64,000 bases of DNA, from NCBI GenBank assembly GCA_011037195.1, contig JAAEAF010002610.1, forward strand, positions 1 to 64,000. The letters run 5' to 3'. Below the pieces are notes generated by a model. It had not been told where the DNA came from and did no database searches. It worked only from the letters and a program-made list of their open reading frames with translations. Positions 10,052-21,013 of the stretch are shown here, piece by piece (positions within the stretch are counted from its first letter, which is position 1; the number at the start of each line of letters is the position of its first letter). The translations under genes and the position numbers were made by a program. This DNA comes from Triatoma infestans (lineage: Eukaryota > Arthropoda > Insecta > Hemiptera > Reduviidae).

Positions 10052-10440
10052 AAATTAATTTTTTTTTTTTTTTTATTATTGATATTTACACCTGTTATAA
10101 GCTTAACAATTGTAAATTTGTTAATTGTGGACAATTCATAGAAACAGGAGCGGAGAAGTCACTCAGTAGTAAAACTCCGAGTTATTCAGTAAGTAGATCA
10201 CGAGGCCACTCACGTTTTAGTCTTCTTTTTACGTAGCAAGAATGGCGGTATCATCAGCGAATGTGTAGAGAGTGGAGGTATGTGGCATAGTTGGCATATC
10301 AGCTGTATAAATGGAGTAAAGGACGGGTCCAAGTATACTTCCTTGAGGAACACCAGCAGAAATAGGCAGGAAATTGGAGAAGGATGATCTATAGGTGACC
10401 CTGAAGTAGCTGTCTGTCAAGTAGGATTTTAGCACTCCTG
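10052..10440 (-). pseudogene. Jockey-like LINE fragment: reverse transcriptase palm joined to 3' UTR
   Basis: On the minus strand the palm segment LKSYLTDSYFRV, ISAGVPQGSILGPVLYSIY and TFADDTAILAT is read, with the FADD catalytic motif intact. It then runs directly into a 3' UTR and poly-A nearly identical to that at 9481-9655. The thumb and C-terminal part are missing, so this is an internally deleted copy. Confidence 0.75.
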
Positions 10441-11225
10441 AGTAGGAATAGCTCTTAGCTATCTGCTAAGAATTGTAGATAAGAAGTTTGTTAGTAAGTG
10501 TTAGATTAGATCGTTTGTCAAGTAATCGTATTTTGTAACGTTGAAGTAGTGCCTGTCGTTTGAGTCTGGTATGTGGATTCCAGGTGAGGCGTCGGTCCAA
10601 GTATAGTCCTAAGTAGCGAACTTTTTGTACTGAGGGTAAGGCGACATTGTCATAATAAACTGGAGCAGAAGTGAGTCGTCTGAGAGTGAAGGAAATGGTT
10701 TGGCTCTTTTCAGCACTAATTTTGATACCCCATTTGTTGAACCATTTTTGGAGTGAATTCAGGTGCGCCTATAGATTGCGAGTTGCTATTACGGGATCTT
10801 TATATGTAGCAAGAATGGCGGTATCATCAGCGAATGTGTAGAGAGTGGAGGTATGTGGCATAGTTGGATATCAGCTGTATAAATGGAGTAAAGGATGGTT
10901 CCAAGTACACTTCCTTGGGGAACACCAGCAGATATAGGAAGGAAATTGGAAAAGGATGATCTATATCTGACCCTGAAGTAGCGGTCAGTCAGGTAGGATT
11001 TTAGCACTAAGTAATAAGCTTGTGGTAGGAAACCTCTCAGCTTCCACATCAAGCCCGGATGCCAGACACGATTGAATGCTTGTGCGACATCCAAGAAGGC
11101 CGCGCAATATTTCTTCTGCTCAAGAGACGAAGAGATGACGTCTACAATACGATGGCACTGCTGAGTGGTAGAGTGTGTAGCTCTAAATCCGAATTGATGA
11201 TCCTGGAATGATGTTATGTGATTGA
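10441..11225 (-). pseudogene. Jockey-like LINE fragment: reverse transcriptase fingers, palm and thumb
   Basis: The minus strand reads QFGFRATHSTTQQCHRIVD, FLDVAQAFNRVWH (first catalytic Asp region), ISAGVPQGSVLG and, after a frameshift near 10865, the FADD region. It continues with LNSLQKWFNKWGIKISAEKS, VRYLGLYLDRRLTWNPH and LTNKLLIYNS. The order matches ORF2 of Jockey-clade LINEs. The copy is 5' truncated near 11225. The palm coding segment is repeated at 10226-10440, giving a duplicated palm. Confidence 0.8.
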
Positions 11226-11286
11226 AGAATAGGATATAAATAAAAAAAAATACAAATAAAAAAATAATAAACAGTATTTTTATGCA

Positions 11287-11580
11287 CATGTTTACTTTCT
11301 CTTACTCCTTCTATTAAGAGGAAGTTTTTGAAATCGTGTCAAATTTTCTATATCTAGTATTCACCGGATATATACGTTTTGATAAAATGATTTTTAGAAA
11401 TACGGTTTGTGTGTATGCGTGTGGTCAGTATAACCAAAAAAAAAAAACTTTTTTCCCGGAAAATGTTTCAATAGTATACAAAAATTTAAAAAGAAAATCG
11501 TTGGAGCCATTTTAGAGAAAATCACGAAAAACTGCAAAAAAAAAAAAAAAAAAAAGAAAAGTTCAGTAAAGTTGATCCGA
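11287..11580 (+). repeat. Family K remnants: left end (+) joined to an inverted unit
   Basis: 11287-11445 has the K left terminus (TACTTTCTCTTACTCC, AAGAGGAAG, ATCGTGTCAAATTTTC, CACCGGA) and a degraded GT tract. From about 11448 the sequence is minus-strand K (TTCCCGGAAAATGTTTCA, AAAATCGTTGGAGCCATTTT), followed by a long A tract. The join suggests rearranged copies. Confidence 0.55.
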
Positions 11581-11665
11581 AACCGGTCAGGAACCAAATG
11601 AATATGCATGCTACGACGGATAAAATACCCGTTATTATACAGCATTGCGGACCCATCCACATATT
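11575..11665 (+). mobile_element. Highly decayed HH element tail
   Basis: GATCCGAAACCGGTC, then ATGCTACGACGGATAAAAT and ATTGCGGACCCATCCAC, resemble the HH order CCCGAAACCGGTC, GGCTACCACGGAAAAT, CTCTGCGGAACCAACCAC. The CTGANGA box and stem II are lost. Confidence 0.35.
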
Positions 11666-12100
11666 CAAAATTATTATCACGGTTGACCTTCACTTATGGT
11701 CATTCCTCATGATTGTATGCGTGCGAAAATAGAATAGTGATCGATTTATTTTCGAATTTGACCGTTTTTTTTTTTTTTTTGGTCAACGGGTGGTACGGAT
11801 GGCGGAGTGGCGGAGCCCCCTGTAAAAGAGATTACTGAATGCTTTAAGGCAATAATAAGGAATGTAAGGTTACTTTTAGAAGGGTAGAGCACATATTTTA
11901 TACAGTAGATATCATTAGGGCTGGTAGAGCGTACCCATACCGGCACCGAATATTCGCACTTCTCTCCAAGCAGTTTTGTATAAACTTGGAATTTTAGTAA
12001 CACATTTAATAATAATATCAATAGTCACACTTGTAGCTATATAATTATACAATATAATGGAATAGTATGTAGAAGAAGACTAAAGTGATGAAACCCTCAG
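11666..12100. other. Unassigned interval with a repeat related to 28095-28195
   Basis: After a T tract at 11766-11780, GGCGGAGTGGCGGAGCCCCC and the following ~120 nt resemble 28095-28195 (ATAAAGAG/AAAAGAG, TTTTATACAGTAGAT/TTCTATACAATAGAT). The family is not recognised and no coding pattern is seen. Confidence 0.3.
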
Positions 12101-12400
12101 AGGGCCTCACTACAAAACATTTCTTTCAAAACAATGTTTGGAAATAAAAGCCATAGATTTACATTTTTGTAGAAATTTAATGAAATGTTGGAGCCGCCAT
12201 TTTCCAGAAAATGACAACAACAACAAAAAAATCCATTGATGATTAAAATGGTGATTGACTGGAAAATGACTAAACATCTTCCTGGCGGATTTATTATCAT
12301 GTTTGAGTTTCTTGCAATTTCTGATTTTTGAGATGCTGGTCACGTATATAATAGAGAAAACACTTTTTCTAACTCATTGGACCTCAAAACATTCACTTCC
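12101..12400 (-). repeat. Strongly diverged family K copy
   Basis: Minus-strand K landmarks remain in weak form: a segment like AAATTTAATGAAATGTTGGAGCC with ATTTTCCAGAAAATG, a CTTGCAATTTCTGATTTTTGAG head segment, and TTGGACCTCAAAACA. No coding content is proposed. Confidence 0.4.
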
Positions 12401-12626
12401 CTTTGACAAATAAATTCCCTAAAATTTTAGGCTATTGCAATACTTTCTTTTACAACAATAAGAGCAACAGTTTATAAATTCATAGATTAGGTAAAATACT
12501 TCTCAGTTATAAACGCATTATGTTTGCATAAGCCTGCAATAACACCATTGCTATCATTGGATATATCTTGGTTGCCTTAATGAGTGCTGTTTCTTTTCCC
12601 ACGTTTCTCTTTCTAATCACTTTCTT

Positions 12627-12654
12627 TCTCTCTCTCTCTCTCTCTCTCTTCTCA
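12627..12654 (+). repeat. (CT)n microsatellite
   Basis: About 28 bases of CT repeats in otherwise unassigned AT-rich sequence (12400-12840), where nothing else was recognised. Confidence 0.9.
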
Positions 12655-12844
12655 CTCCGCTTAACACAATTATATCTTTTAATTTTCTTGTTAATTAATC
12701 TTCTTTCGTCTTGAATGACAACTCTATTCCACAGATAACACAGATATTATATAATTAATAGAAATTTCCCACAAATGGAAATTGGAAAATCTTACAATTG
12801 TGAGGTTAGGGTTGTTAGCAAAGGAATTTTTTTTGTCTTACTCC

Positions 12845-12995
12845 TGAGTGTTTCAGCTGAATTTGCTTTGTGCAAAGCTATGTTATCACACAACGTCCAA
12901 TGTATCCTGATGATGGGCGAACGCCCGAAACTGGTCGATGACCACAAAAAGAAGCATCTCTGATGCTTTCCAGCTTTGCGGAACCAACCACAACA
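12845..12995 (+). mobile_element. HH element copy 5, single arm
   Basis: The right arm and tail are present: TTTGCTTTGTGCAAAGC, TGTTATCACACAACG, the hammerhead-like core, then a deletion removing part of the segment between GAAGC and ATCTCTGATG. It ends GCGGAACCAACCACAAC. No left arm was found. Confidence 0.6.
12902..12940 (+). ncRNA. Hammerhead-ribozyme-like motif (HH copy 5)
   Basis: GTATC, CTGATGA (12907-12913, the canonical box), GGGC-GAAC-GCCC, GAAAC, TGGTC, GATG. Stem I pairs as TATC/GATG with one G-U wobble. TGGTC-GAT-GACCA downstream could form a 5-bp competing hairpin. The single extra U before stem II remains. Confidence 0.5.
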
Positions 12996-13059
12996 TCTAT
13001 AGAATTTTATCTTTGCAGTCAGCATTAAAGCCTATTTTATAAAATCGTTACCGTTTCCT

Positions 13060-13250
13060 CTCAGAAAACAACTTAATTTTCCCATGAAAATATTTCAAAT
13101 AAAATTACAAGGTAGGTATTTGTATATATGATAGTTACGAAGTTGAATGAAAATCGTTGAAGCTGTTATCGAGAAAATCACGATAAAATGAAAAAAAAAA
13201 TCCATTCAATTAAGTGGTATTTCCGGTTTTGACCGGTTTTTTCCCAAAAC
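13060..13250 (-). repeat. Family K fragment, minus strand
   Basis: Contains TTTTCCCATGAAAATATTTC, GAATGAAAATCGTTGAAGC, ATCGAGAAAATCACGA and GGTATTTCCGGTTTTGACC, all K unit landmarks in reverse. The following 300 bp could not be assigned. Confidence 0.5.
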
Positions 13251-13559
13251 CATATTGTCAAGTCCCTTAGAAAAACTACTTAAACAAAGTATCAACTTTC
13301 AATTTTCTCCTCCTATGTCATCAAAGTTGAAGTTGAGTTTCCTGGAGCGCAGGAAGAAATTTTTGACTCCAAACGGAAGGAATGGTATCAGCGAGGTATC
13401 CAACTGAAAAACGGTTTACAACAGTCAGTCACAGTGAGCTATTTTTTGAACATCAGATGATTTTCTTTGTGTGCCGTTAGTTGTAATGTGAAAACAAGAA
13501 TTTGTTGGCTTATCGACCAATTCAAGCTAAAAAACAAAAAAAGTAATTTTGTAATTGTT

Positions 13560-13618
13560 TTTTAATAATTAACAAGATCGACGTTTCGACAAACTTTGTT
13601 TTCCTTCTTCAGAAACAA
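13560..13618 (-). ncRNA. Second, different hammerhead-like core
   Basis: The minus strand reads TTTCTGAAGAAGG, then AAAACAAAGTTTGTC, GAAACGTCGATC. It has CTGAAGA, a weak stem II (ACAA/TTGT) and GAAAC followed by GUC, with ACGT as a minimal stem III. Stem I pairing is poor. It lies just before a Penelope-like endonuclease fragment, in inverted orientation to it. Only the core order supports this call. Confidence 0.25.
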
Positions 13619-13624
13619 TACAAA

Positions 13625-13857
13625 AAACCACACAAAATACAGATAGTACAGCACTTTCCAAGCACGCTCTATCCTTGAACCATACTTTTGATTTCCATAA
13701 TCCTTCTTTCCTCGCTATCCAGCCCAATTACACCAAGCGACACCTTACGGAGTCCATACACATACATCTCCAACCTAACTCCGTTAATCATAAAAAAGAC
13801 AAAGATCTAATTTCTTTCTATTACAATTATATCCTCTGCTCCCTTAAAAAATCCTGA
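13625..13857 (+). pseudogene. Penelope-like element, C-terminal GIY-YIG endonuclease fragment
   Basis: The frame reads ALSKHALSLNHTFDF, HNPSFLAIQPNYTKRHLTES, IHIHLQPNSVNH, a Lys/Asp-rich stretch and a stop at 13855-13857. The series H-x-FDF, N-Y-x-KR-x-(x)-ES-I-H-I, N-x-(V/I)-N, D recalls the C-terminal half of the GIY-YIG endonuclease that follows the reverse transcriptase in Penelope-like elements. The reverse transcriptase and the GIY-YIG signature itself are absent, so the copy is 5' truncated. A bacterial-type or viral GIY-YIG homologue is less likely given the context. Confidence 0.6.
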
Positions 13858-13924
13858 AGGAAAAAAAAAATGTAATTTCTACCCGCACTCCATACATAAC
13901 TTTCTCCACACATAACGGTACATA

Positions 13925-14554
13925 CATAACGATCCCCCCTTCTCCTGGCTTACGGGGACATACAGGGATTGAGGGTAATGAGACAGCTGATCAACTTGGC
14001 CAGGAACGGGGCGAATACTCAGCCGGTCCTGGGGATAACTGGCGGAGCGATTTGTGCAGCGATTAGCGAGTGATATCGCAGTAAGCACGAAGAGCTCTGG
14101 AGGGGGAGCCCGGGTGTCATACACAATAAAAGGATGATGCCAGGACTGTGTAAACGAAGGACCCAAATGACTCTTAGTCTGAGTAGGAGCCAGATTTCTC
14201 TGGTGACAGGACTGTTTACCAGGTCATGGTAGGTTCAGGAAACATCTGTACAAGGTAGGGCTCATAAGAGCGGAACCCTTGTGCAGATTATGTCAGGAGG
14301 AGGAGGAAACGGCCCTCCACCTGTTGTTTGATTGTGTAGCAATAATTAAATTGAGGTATGAGACCTTTGGTACGTTGCGACCTGAGAAGATAGTACCTCA
14401 AAATGACCTGGTGGTTAAAACCCTCAAAGTTCTTAAGGAGGGAGGGTTTGTCTACTAGGAACTATCGGGGGTGGCACAATAAGCCTCTGTTGGCTGCAGT
14501 GCCGGGATGTAGCCCACCCGAGGTTGGCAATAATAATAATAATAATAATAATTG
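13925..14554 (+). pseudogene. LINE ORF2 fragment: RNase H domain and C-terminus, with (AAT)n tail
   Basis: RGHTGIEGNETADQLGQERG is a clear RNase H segment of the kind found near the ORF2 C-terminus of I/R1/LOA-type LINEs. After a stop and frameshifts, GHGRFRKHLYKVGLIRAE, PLCRLCQEEEETALHLLFDC and LKVLKEGGF follow, which is the usual Cys-rich tail. A short 3' UTR (GGTGGCACAATAAGCCTC) ends in AAT repeats at 14528-14554. Similar 3' UTR words occur at 49886-49925. The copy is 5' truncated and broken. Confidence 0.8.
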
Positions 14555-15950
14555 GGAATACTGGGGCTGCATTCAGAAAAATTAAATATTTTCTCATTTG
14601 TGTGGTCTCCAAGTTATATGGCATAGTAAAGTTACTTTATTTCCAAAATCTGGAACAGCATAATTTAGGCATTCGATAATCCAGCATTTCAAACAAATAT
14701 TGCCACCAGTTCAATATCCGTTTGAAATTAAATCTTATGCAATGCCTGTCAGTTTCTAGAGTCAGGCGTGCATCTAGATTAAAGTTTGTAAAAATAGAAT
14801 TAGGTATATATTATTTGAATGTTATGGAATGCTGAACAGGTTTTTTTTTTTTTAAATTGTAGCACAATCTAATGGAAGTATCCTAAAGTAATTTTTTTTT
14901 TCATTACTTCTTTTATTCAAGACTGGATTTTATGAGAAGATAAATAAAAAGTGAAAATATTGCATAATATTAGTTTTGTCATCATTATTATCATTATAAT
15001 AGAAATATATTTGGTCATCTAATGACTTTTCTGCTGTATGACATCATTTTTTTTTTTTTTTTACTATAAAGAAAAAACTGTTTAGTAATCCCCATACATT
15101 ATTTGTTGTTTTTTCATGCACTTAGTGTGAGGTCTGTTTACTGACTGACTGGGCATGTTAGAAGCACTACGCGTGGTCTAAAACCATATATACCACCCCC
15201 TCTTTTTTATCTATTTCATATTAACATCACATGTGTTGATGGTGGTATACATATGAATATTATATTTCGTACACCACTAACATACACATACATACACACA
15301 ATACCTTCATATGGTAAACATCAATATGCATTCTTTTTTTATCTTCACAGCCAATTGCAATTAGACGTCCTGTTGAATATTTAAACAACTTTTAAAAATT
15401 ATAAATCTAATGAAGGAATATATTTTTTTGTATTTTTACTTGGAAATGTAGTATTCAGAATATTATGCCAAAAAAAAAACACGTTATTATGATCTTTTAT
15501 TTGTAATATATTCTTTAATAATTAACATTTCTTTAAATAAAACCAGTCAAAGTGCACTTCCTTTCCAAGACAGATTGGAAAGCGTAATGTGGTAGTTTTC
15601 TTGGAACCCGCTTGAATTGTAAAATACTTATATTACCTTTCACTAATTGTACTTTACATAGTTATTATTAATTACGTATTTCCTTCAAGTGTTGAAATTT
15701 TTACTAAAATTAAGTGGCTTCAATATTATAAGTTTTATAGCTTGGAGAAGCTGAACTAAAAACGAGACTTTAGGGAAGCATGAACTTTGCAGCTCCCCTA
15801 GAATCTCCTTCCCTCTAAAATCTACTCATTCTAGAAAATGATAGTATGTTTTATGAATGTGAATATTTTGCTTATAAAAATTACCAACTTTAAAGAATAA
15901 CTGGAAAATTGTTTATTTGATATCATTAATAAAAAAACCAACAATTGATT
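14555..15950. other. AT-rich interval, no gene recognised
   Basis: T tracts (14841-14853, 15049-15062) and scattered short repeats occur. No coding pattern or recognised element was seen. Confidence 0.45.
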
Positions 15951-16270
15951 GGCCTTGACCTTCTCAATATAAATCGCGGAAAATTGAACAAAAACGTTCA
16001 GTAAAGTCGTACTTCCGGTCAACCAAATTTTCTTCAAACTCGGAATTTTTTGGCAATATAATATTTACTCTTATAATTGTTACTCAATTAATTACTTCAA
16101 TCAATTACTTCAATATAATTTTTACTCATATTAAATAGCTGATAGAATCGTAATAATTTGAAATGGCACTTTAGAGGAAAGCCTAACATCGTTCTTTCCC
16201 AAAATCAAAGAAAATCGCAAAAAAAAAAAATACAATCTATTCAGTAAATGGTACTTCCGGTTGACTGAAT
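15951..16270 (-). repeat. Family K fragment, minus strand
   Basis: Unit boundaries CGTACTTCCGGTCAACC (about 16007-16023) and GGTACTTCCGGTTGAC (about 16250-16265) and the segment TGGCACTTTAGAGGAAAGCC are present in reverse orientation. It directly abuts the plus-strand copy from 16271, giving a head-to-head pair. Confidence 0.6.
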
Positions 16271-16333
16271 TTTCACTGGAAGTACACGTTTTGAGGTCCG
16301 ATGAGCCCAAAAAAGTGTTTTTTGGCAATTCTC

Positions 16334-16378
<45 letters not shown>

Positions 16379-16915
16379 ATGTATGTATGTATGTATGTAT
16401 GTATTTGAACACACAGCTCAAAAACGAAAAATCGTAGGAAGTTCAAACGTTTAGCTATCACCATGAGATCCGACACAGTAGGTTATCTATCAAAATTCCT
16501 CAACCAAGAAGTACCACTTTACTGAATTTTTTTTTTTTTTTTTTTTTACCTTTTTTACGATTTTCTCAAAAATGGCTCTATCGATTTTCTTGAAACTTGA
16601 TATACCAATTACACATACAAAGAGCTACAACTTTTATTTGAAACATTTCTCCGAGAAAATTCATCGAAGGATACTTTTGGGGGGACGGGTGGGGTTTCGT
16701 GTTCTCTAAAGTGCTATTTCAGTTTATTACACAATTCTATCATCTAAATAATGTGAATTAAAATTGAAAATGTTGTTGAAATTTCGAATTTGAAAAAATC
16801 GAATGACCGGAAGTGCGTTTTTACTGAAAAGTTTTTTTCAATTTTTTGCGATTTCCTCCATAAAAACACCGACGAATTGGAGTAAGAGAAAGTTGTGTGA
16901 GTGTATCACACCAGT
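16271..16915 (+). repeat. Family K copy, plus strand, with GT/GTAT microsatellite and right end
   Basis: It opens within the head (TTTTCACTGGAAGTACACG), then (GT)n at about 16337-16361 and (GTAT)n to about 16404, AACACACAGCTCAAAAACG and CTCAACCAAGAAGTACC. One full unit follows with GGGGGGACGGGTGGGG, then GACCGGAAGTGCG and the right end GGAGTAAGAGAAAGTTGTG with TATCACACCAG. Short frames across the repeats are artefacts. Confidence 0.7.
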
Positions 16916-18199
16916 TTTTTTTTTTTTTAAATAATTTGTAATTGTTTGTAAGTTATCAAGTGGACATTTATTTATATAGTTTTAATATTTTTTTGTACTT
17001 ATTGTTTTGTTAGTATATTATTCTTTACATTGATAAGCATTTTTATCCTCTTCTTTCTTGACTCTTCTATTCTACCTGCGTGAAACATATGCCATAGTGC
17101 TCCTCCGTAAGTTTTTCAAAATTTATAATCCCATCTATATGATCCTCATCGAGTACCACTTTAAGATAGTTTTCTTAATCCATCTGTCGCCCTAACTAGG
17201 GTCGCTCATTTCCATTTTCTGTACAACACAATTTGTCCAATGTCTTCTAGCCGTGGCCTTATTATTTAATCCATAATTTTTGTTTTCCCATCTTTCCTGG
17301 TATTGCTACCATCAATATTCGGCCTTTAGCTATTTTTTTACGCTTCATTATATATTTTGACGGGTAAAAATTGTGTTTCAAAATCTAACCCAAGTTCTGG
17401 AAGTAGATGGAAATACTAAAAATAATTGCTTAACCGATTGACACCTGGAAGTTGATTCAAAAATTGATAATTTTAATAATATTTAATCACTGTTTGTAAT
17501 AATTATTTATGACAAAGTATGGTTGTATAGTGCAACTTTGTTTGGGATTTTGCTAATATACCATCATCATCCAGTATATACCTAACATTAAAAGAATTAA
17601 TTGTTTAATTAGAAAACTTTGTAATTTCCTCTCCATTGGTCTCTAAAAATGTTGTTAGTGATCATTTGTGAAAGCTCGCCTTAAACAGTTTCTCTTATAT
17701 TTAATATTAGCACAGCATATCTATCACTCTATTTACAATAACTGTGTATTGCAAGCGATTTTTTTTTTTTAATCTATAATAAATGCACTCCTTTGCAGTA
17801 TATTATATTTGTTTATATAGTGGTTTGTGCTGGTATGTTATATTTAAAGGCTTGTGTTTAATAAACACGGCTGGCTAATGGCCAAGCCATTCCTCTCTAC
17901 CAACCAGCTTCTACTAAGACATTACTTTCATCGCATTACTCATCTTATATACAATAAAATATATTACTTTATTGTTCTTGTTTTCGTCTTATTATCTTTA
18001 TAGTAATGTTTTGTCTATGTTGGTTATTGTACAATTATTTGTCATTTTTCTTTTATTATTATTATTACCTTCACAATTATTATTGCTATTTTTATTTCTG
18101 TTAATGTGATTATTACCTAGAGAAAGTCATGTTCATGAATATGTACTTACTTGTCTCATTTTGGGGACGATAACTTGAATTATATTCCTATTGGCATCA
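16916..18199. other. AT-rich interval, no gene recognised
   Basis: Starts with the T tract that follows many K right ends. No coding or RNA feature was seen. Confidence 0.45.
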
Positions 18200-18201
18200 T
18201 A

Positions 18202-19595
18202 CACTGGTCAAAAAAAGTTTTGCATTTTTCAAGATTTTTATTTCTGAACCAAAGATAATTTATAACGTTGTTTATCTTATAATATTGTACTGTACAAACC
18301 AACAAAAAACACTTTATCTTAGAGATAGCCGATGAGCCAATGTGAAAAAAAAGAAAATTTCGTCATACATAAATGTAAACAAAAACTCACGTAATCCTTA
18401 AACCACAAAAGTCAATTTTCTGTGTAATCAGTAATGTGTGTGGCCTCAATGAGCCCTGCGAAAGGCTTGGAGGCGGTGTGGCATGCTCAATACCAGGGTA
18501 TCCAGTACATCTTGCGGAAGATTGTCTCACTCCTATGTGGCAGTAGGGATAAATAAGGTCTTGTAGAGCTCTTGGTGGTTGGGGACGGTTGGAAATTGTT
18601 GTTTTCAGCAATCTCCATACATGTTCCACGCAATTCAAATCAGCAGACGATGGTGGCCAGATCAACCTTTGAATACCATGCTTTCCAAGAACCTATTCAC
18701 AGACTATGCGCGGTGGGCACGAGCATTGTCGTCCATTAAAGTGAAATCTGCTCCAGCGTTAGTTCTAAATCCACGAACAGTGGGTTCAAGGACGTTGTTC
18801 TCCTATTTTTGTGACGACATATTGCCCTGGATGTGGACTAGTGGAGTGTGGCGTCCCATCACATCGTTGACCATTTGCCCTCCAGACATAATACTTTTGT
18901 CATGGATGCAACGAAATGCGTATTTCATCTGTAAATAACCTCTGGGCCCATTGTTCCCTTGTCCAGTTTTCATATCTTCTTACCCATTGTACACGCTGTA
19001 GTCTGTGGCGATATTCGAGGCGTGGTACCCTGAATGGCCTTCGAGAACGTAGTCTTACCTTGTGGAGTCGATTTCGAACAGTTGTATAGATACATTGACT
19101 CCTGTAGCCGTTCGAAGCTCCCTCCGTAAAGTGGTTGCTGTGCTCCTAGGTTGTCTCATAGCGGAAATACAGATCTATCGGTCTTGAGCAGCGGTTATTT
19201 TGCATGGTCGTCCTATTCTAGGCTTAACAGCTATGGTTTGTATGTTGGAATTTCCGCCAAAGTCTAGAAATGTCACTTTGATTGCATCAACCACCTGAGT
19301 TACTTGGGCTTGTGTCATTTGACCATGTTGCATTAAAGTCATTATTCGAACTCTGCCTGCTGCTGAAATCGTGCCGTGGCATTGCTGTTTGAATTCACGG
19401 TAAAATCACTTCCTTTTCAACAAAAAATTTTTCAACTGCACGCAACTGATCAAAATCTCTAACAAGTAGTGAATGAATGAGCACATTGTCAGGAAAATAA
19501 ATGTAACCCGTTTCAAAGCTCATACAAAACATAATTTACCGGACAAAGTTCAGAAATACATAATCTTCAATATGCAAAACTTTTTTTGACCAGTG
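18202..19595 (-). mobile_element. Complete Tc1/mariner-type transposon, 1394 bp
   Basis: Both ends carry the same exact 24-bp inverted repeat, beginning CACTGGTCAAAAAAAGTT. Imperfect pairing continues for about 25 bp more, to TATTTCTGAAC. TA flanks each side (18200-18201 and 19596-19597), the Tc1/mariner target site. The interior encodes a broken Tc1-type transposase on the minus strand. The identical terminal repeats suggest fairly recent movement, although the transposase is dead. Confidence 0.9.
18387..19400 (-). pseudogene. Tc1-type transposase, inactivated by stops and frameshifts
   Basis: Reading the minus strand across frames: an N-terminal helix-turn-helix region (TLMQHGQMTQAQVTQVVD), RRELRTATGVNVSIQT, NRLHKVRLRSRRPF, RYENWTREQWAQ and FTDEIRI (first catalytic Asp). 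These are followed by TLMDDNARAHRA (second Asp) and WPPSSADLNCVEHVWRLL (final Glu). This is the DD34E arrangement of Tc1 transposases. At least one stop follows ARAHRA and several frameshifts lie before it. The C-terminal 90 residues are in one frame. Normal length would be about 340 residues. Confidence 0.85.
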
Positions 19596-19597
19596 TA

Positions 19598-19700
19598 TAT
19601 TGCTTTTTATTTTCTCTTATTTCCTCATAAGAGGAAGCATTGCGATTGTATGAAATTTTCGAAATTGGGTATATCTCGTACTAGTAATAATTATTGAAGT
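19598..19700 (+). repeat. Family K left-end fragment
   Basis: TATTTTCTCTTATTTCC, ATAAGAGGAAGCATTGCGAT and TGAAATTTTCGAAATTGG match the K head. It lies immediately beside the Tc1 element. Confidence 0.55.
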
Positions 19701-19859
19701 TCCCTGAGTACTGAGTATCTGCGTAGGTTGACCTAACTTATTATAATGGCGCAGGGAGTAAATATTGGTTAGCACAGATTCCATTAAACACCGGAATCTG
19801 ATTACATTGTACCCCCAGACTTATAGTGCTTATTCAAGCTGAAATCTAACGTTCCAAAG

Positions 19860-20430
19860 ATTGCCTGGAATCTCCAACAAAATCACTGGGAAAATGTTTC
19901 CAGGTGGAACTGTTAAGATTTATATCCTTACAATTAGTATTCCAAGTTTAAAAATATAATCTTTCTAATTGCTCCGAGAAAATTAAAAAAAAAAAATTCA
20001 GAAACCTACTTTACACTTAAAGGATTTTCTAAAGTTGTGCTTTGAAAGTTGTGCACACAGCCCCTCCAACTAAAATAACAGATTTTCCTAGAATAATGTC
20101 TCAAATAAAAGTGATAAGCATTTATGTGTATAGATAGATAGTATGCAATGTTTAAAAACAACGATTTGTGAGAAAATCACGGACAATTGATCAGTAAAGT
20201 TGCTCTTTCATTGGATGGATTTTGATCGAATTCTTCGTAACCGATACAAAATGGAATATCAAGTTTCATGAACTTCCTGCGATTTTTTTGTTCAATTACA
20301 CTTACATACACTCAGTTATTATTTGCTAAAAAAAACATTTCTTACACAGGAGACCACAAAGTATATTCTTAAAATCAAATTCGAATATTTAACAAGATGA
20401 TAATACTTTCTCTTAATGAGAAAATAATAA
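19860..20430 (-). repeat. Family K copy, minus strand, diverged
   Basis: In reverse: ACTGGGAAAATGTTTCCAGG, CACAGCCCCTCCAACTAAAA (the complement of the G-rich tract), GAGAAAATCACGG, ATGGAATATCAAGTTTCATG, then the left-end words GAGACC and TACTTTCTCTTAATGAG at about 20406-20425. No microsatellite remains. Confidence 0.5.
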
Positions 20431-20959
20431 AAGAGAAATTAGCTGCCATTAGGAGACAGCACAAAGGTGTAAGGATGTTGAAAGTTATTTATAAACGCCT
20501 ATATCTTCATACATCTTCTTAGCCTGGATATTTGATTTTTTAATACTCAATTAAAATAAAGAGGTTAATCAGCATAGAATAATTAGTGAGCAATTAGAAT
20601 TCTGAGGCCAATTTTTACGCTTATTTCAGTTAAAAAGTAAAATTTTCTACTTCTATAAGATTTCTATTAAGAATTCAATACACTAATTAATTGGCTTAAT
20701 AATGCATGGTTAATTTTTAATTGCTTGTTAAAGGTGTAAAAAGTAAATAAATTTCCAAAGCTTAATTATTATATTGTAGTTTTTTTTATTGATAATATTA
20801 ATTAAATAAAAAATTATTGTAGTTATATAAATTTGTTAAAATTTGCTTTCTTTCACCACTTTATCATTGTCCAATAATTGCCAACACCATATGTTGTTTA
20901 CTTTAACTAATTCTAATTTTATGAAACAGTCAAATATATTTATATTAGTAAAAAAAAAA

Positions 20960-21013
<54 letters not shown>

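Noticed and set aside
16131..16476. His/Tyr/Thr-rich frames over GT/GTAT repeats
   Set aside because: Translation of a microsatellite inside family K.
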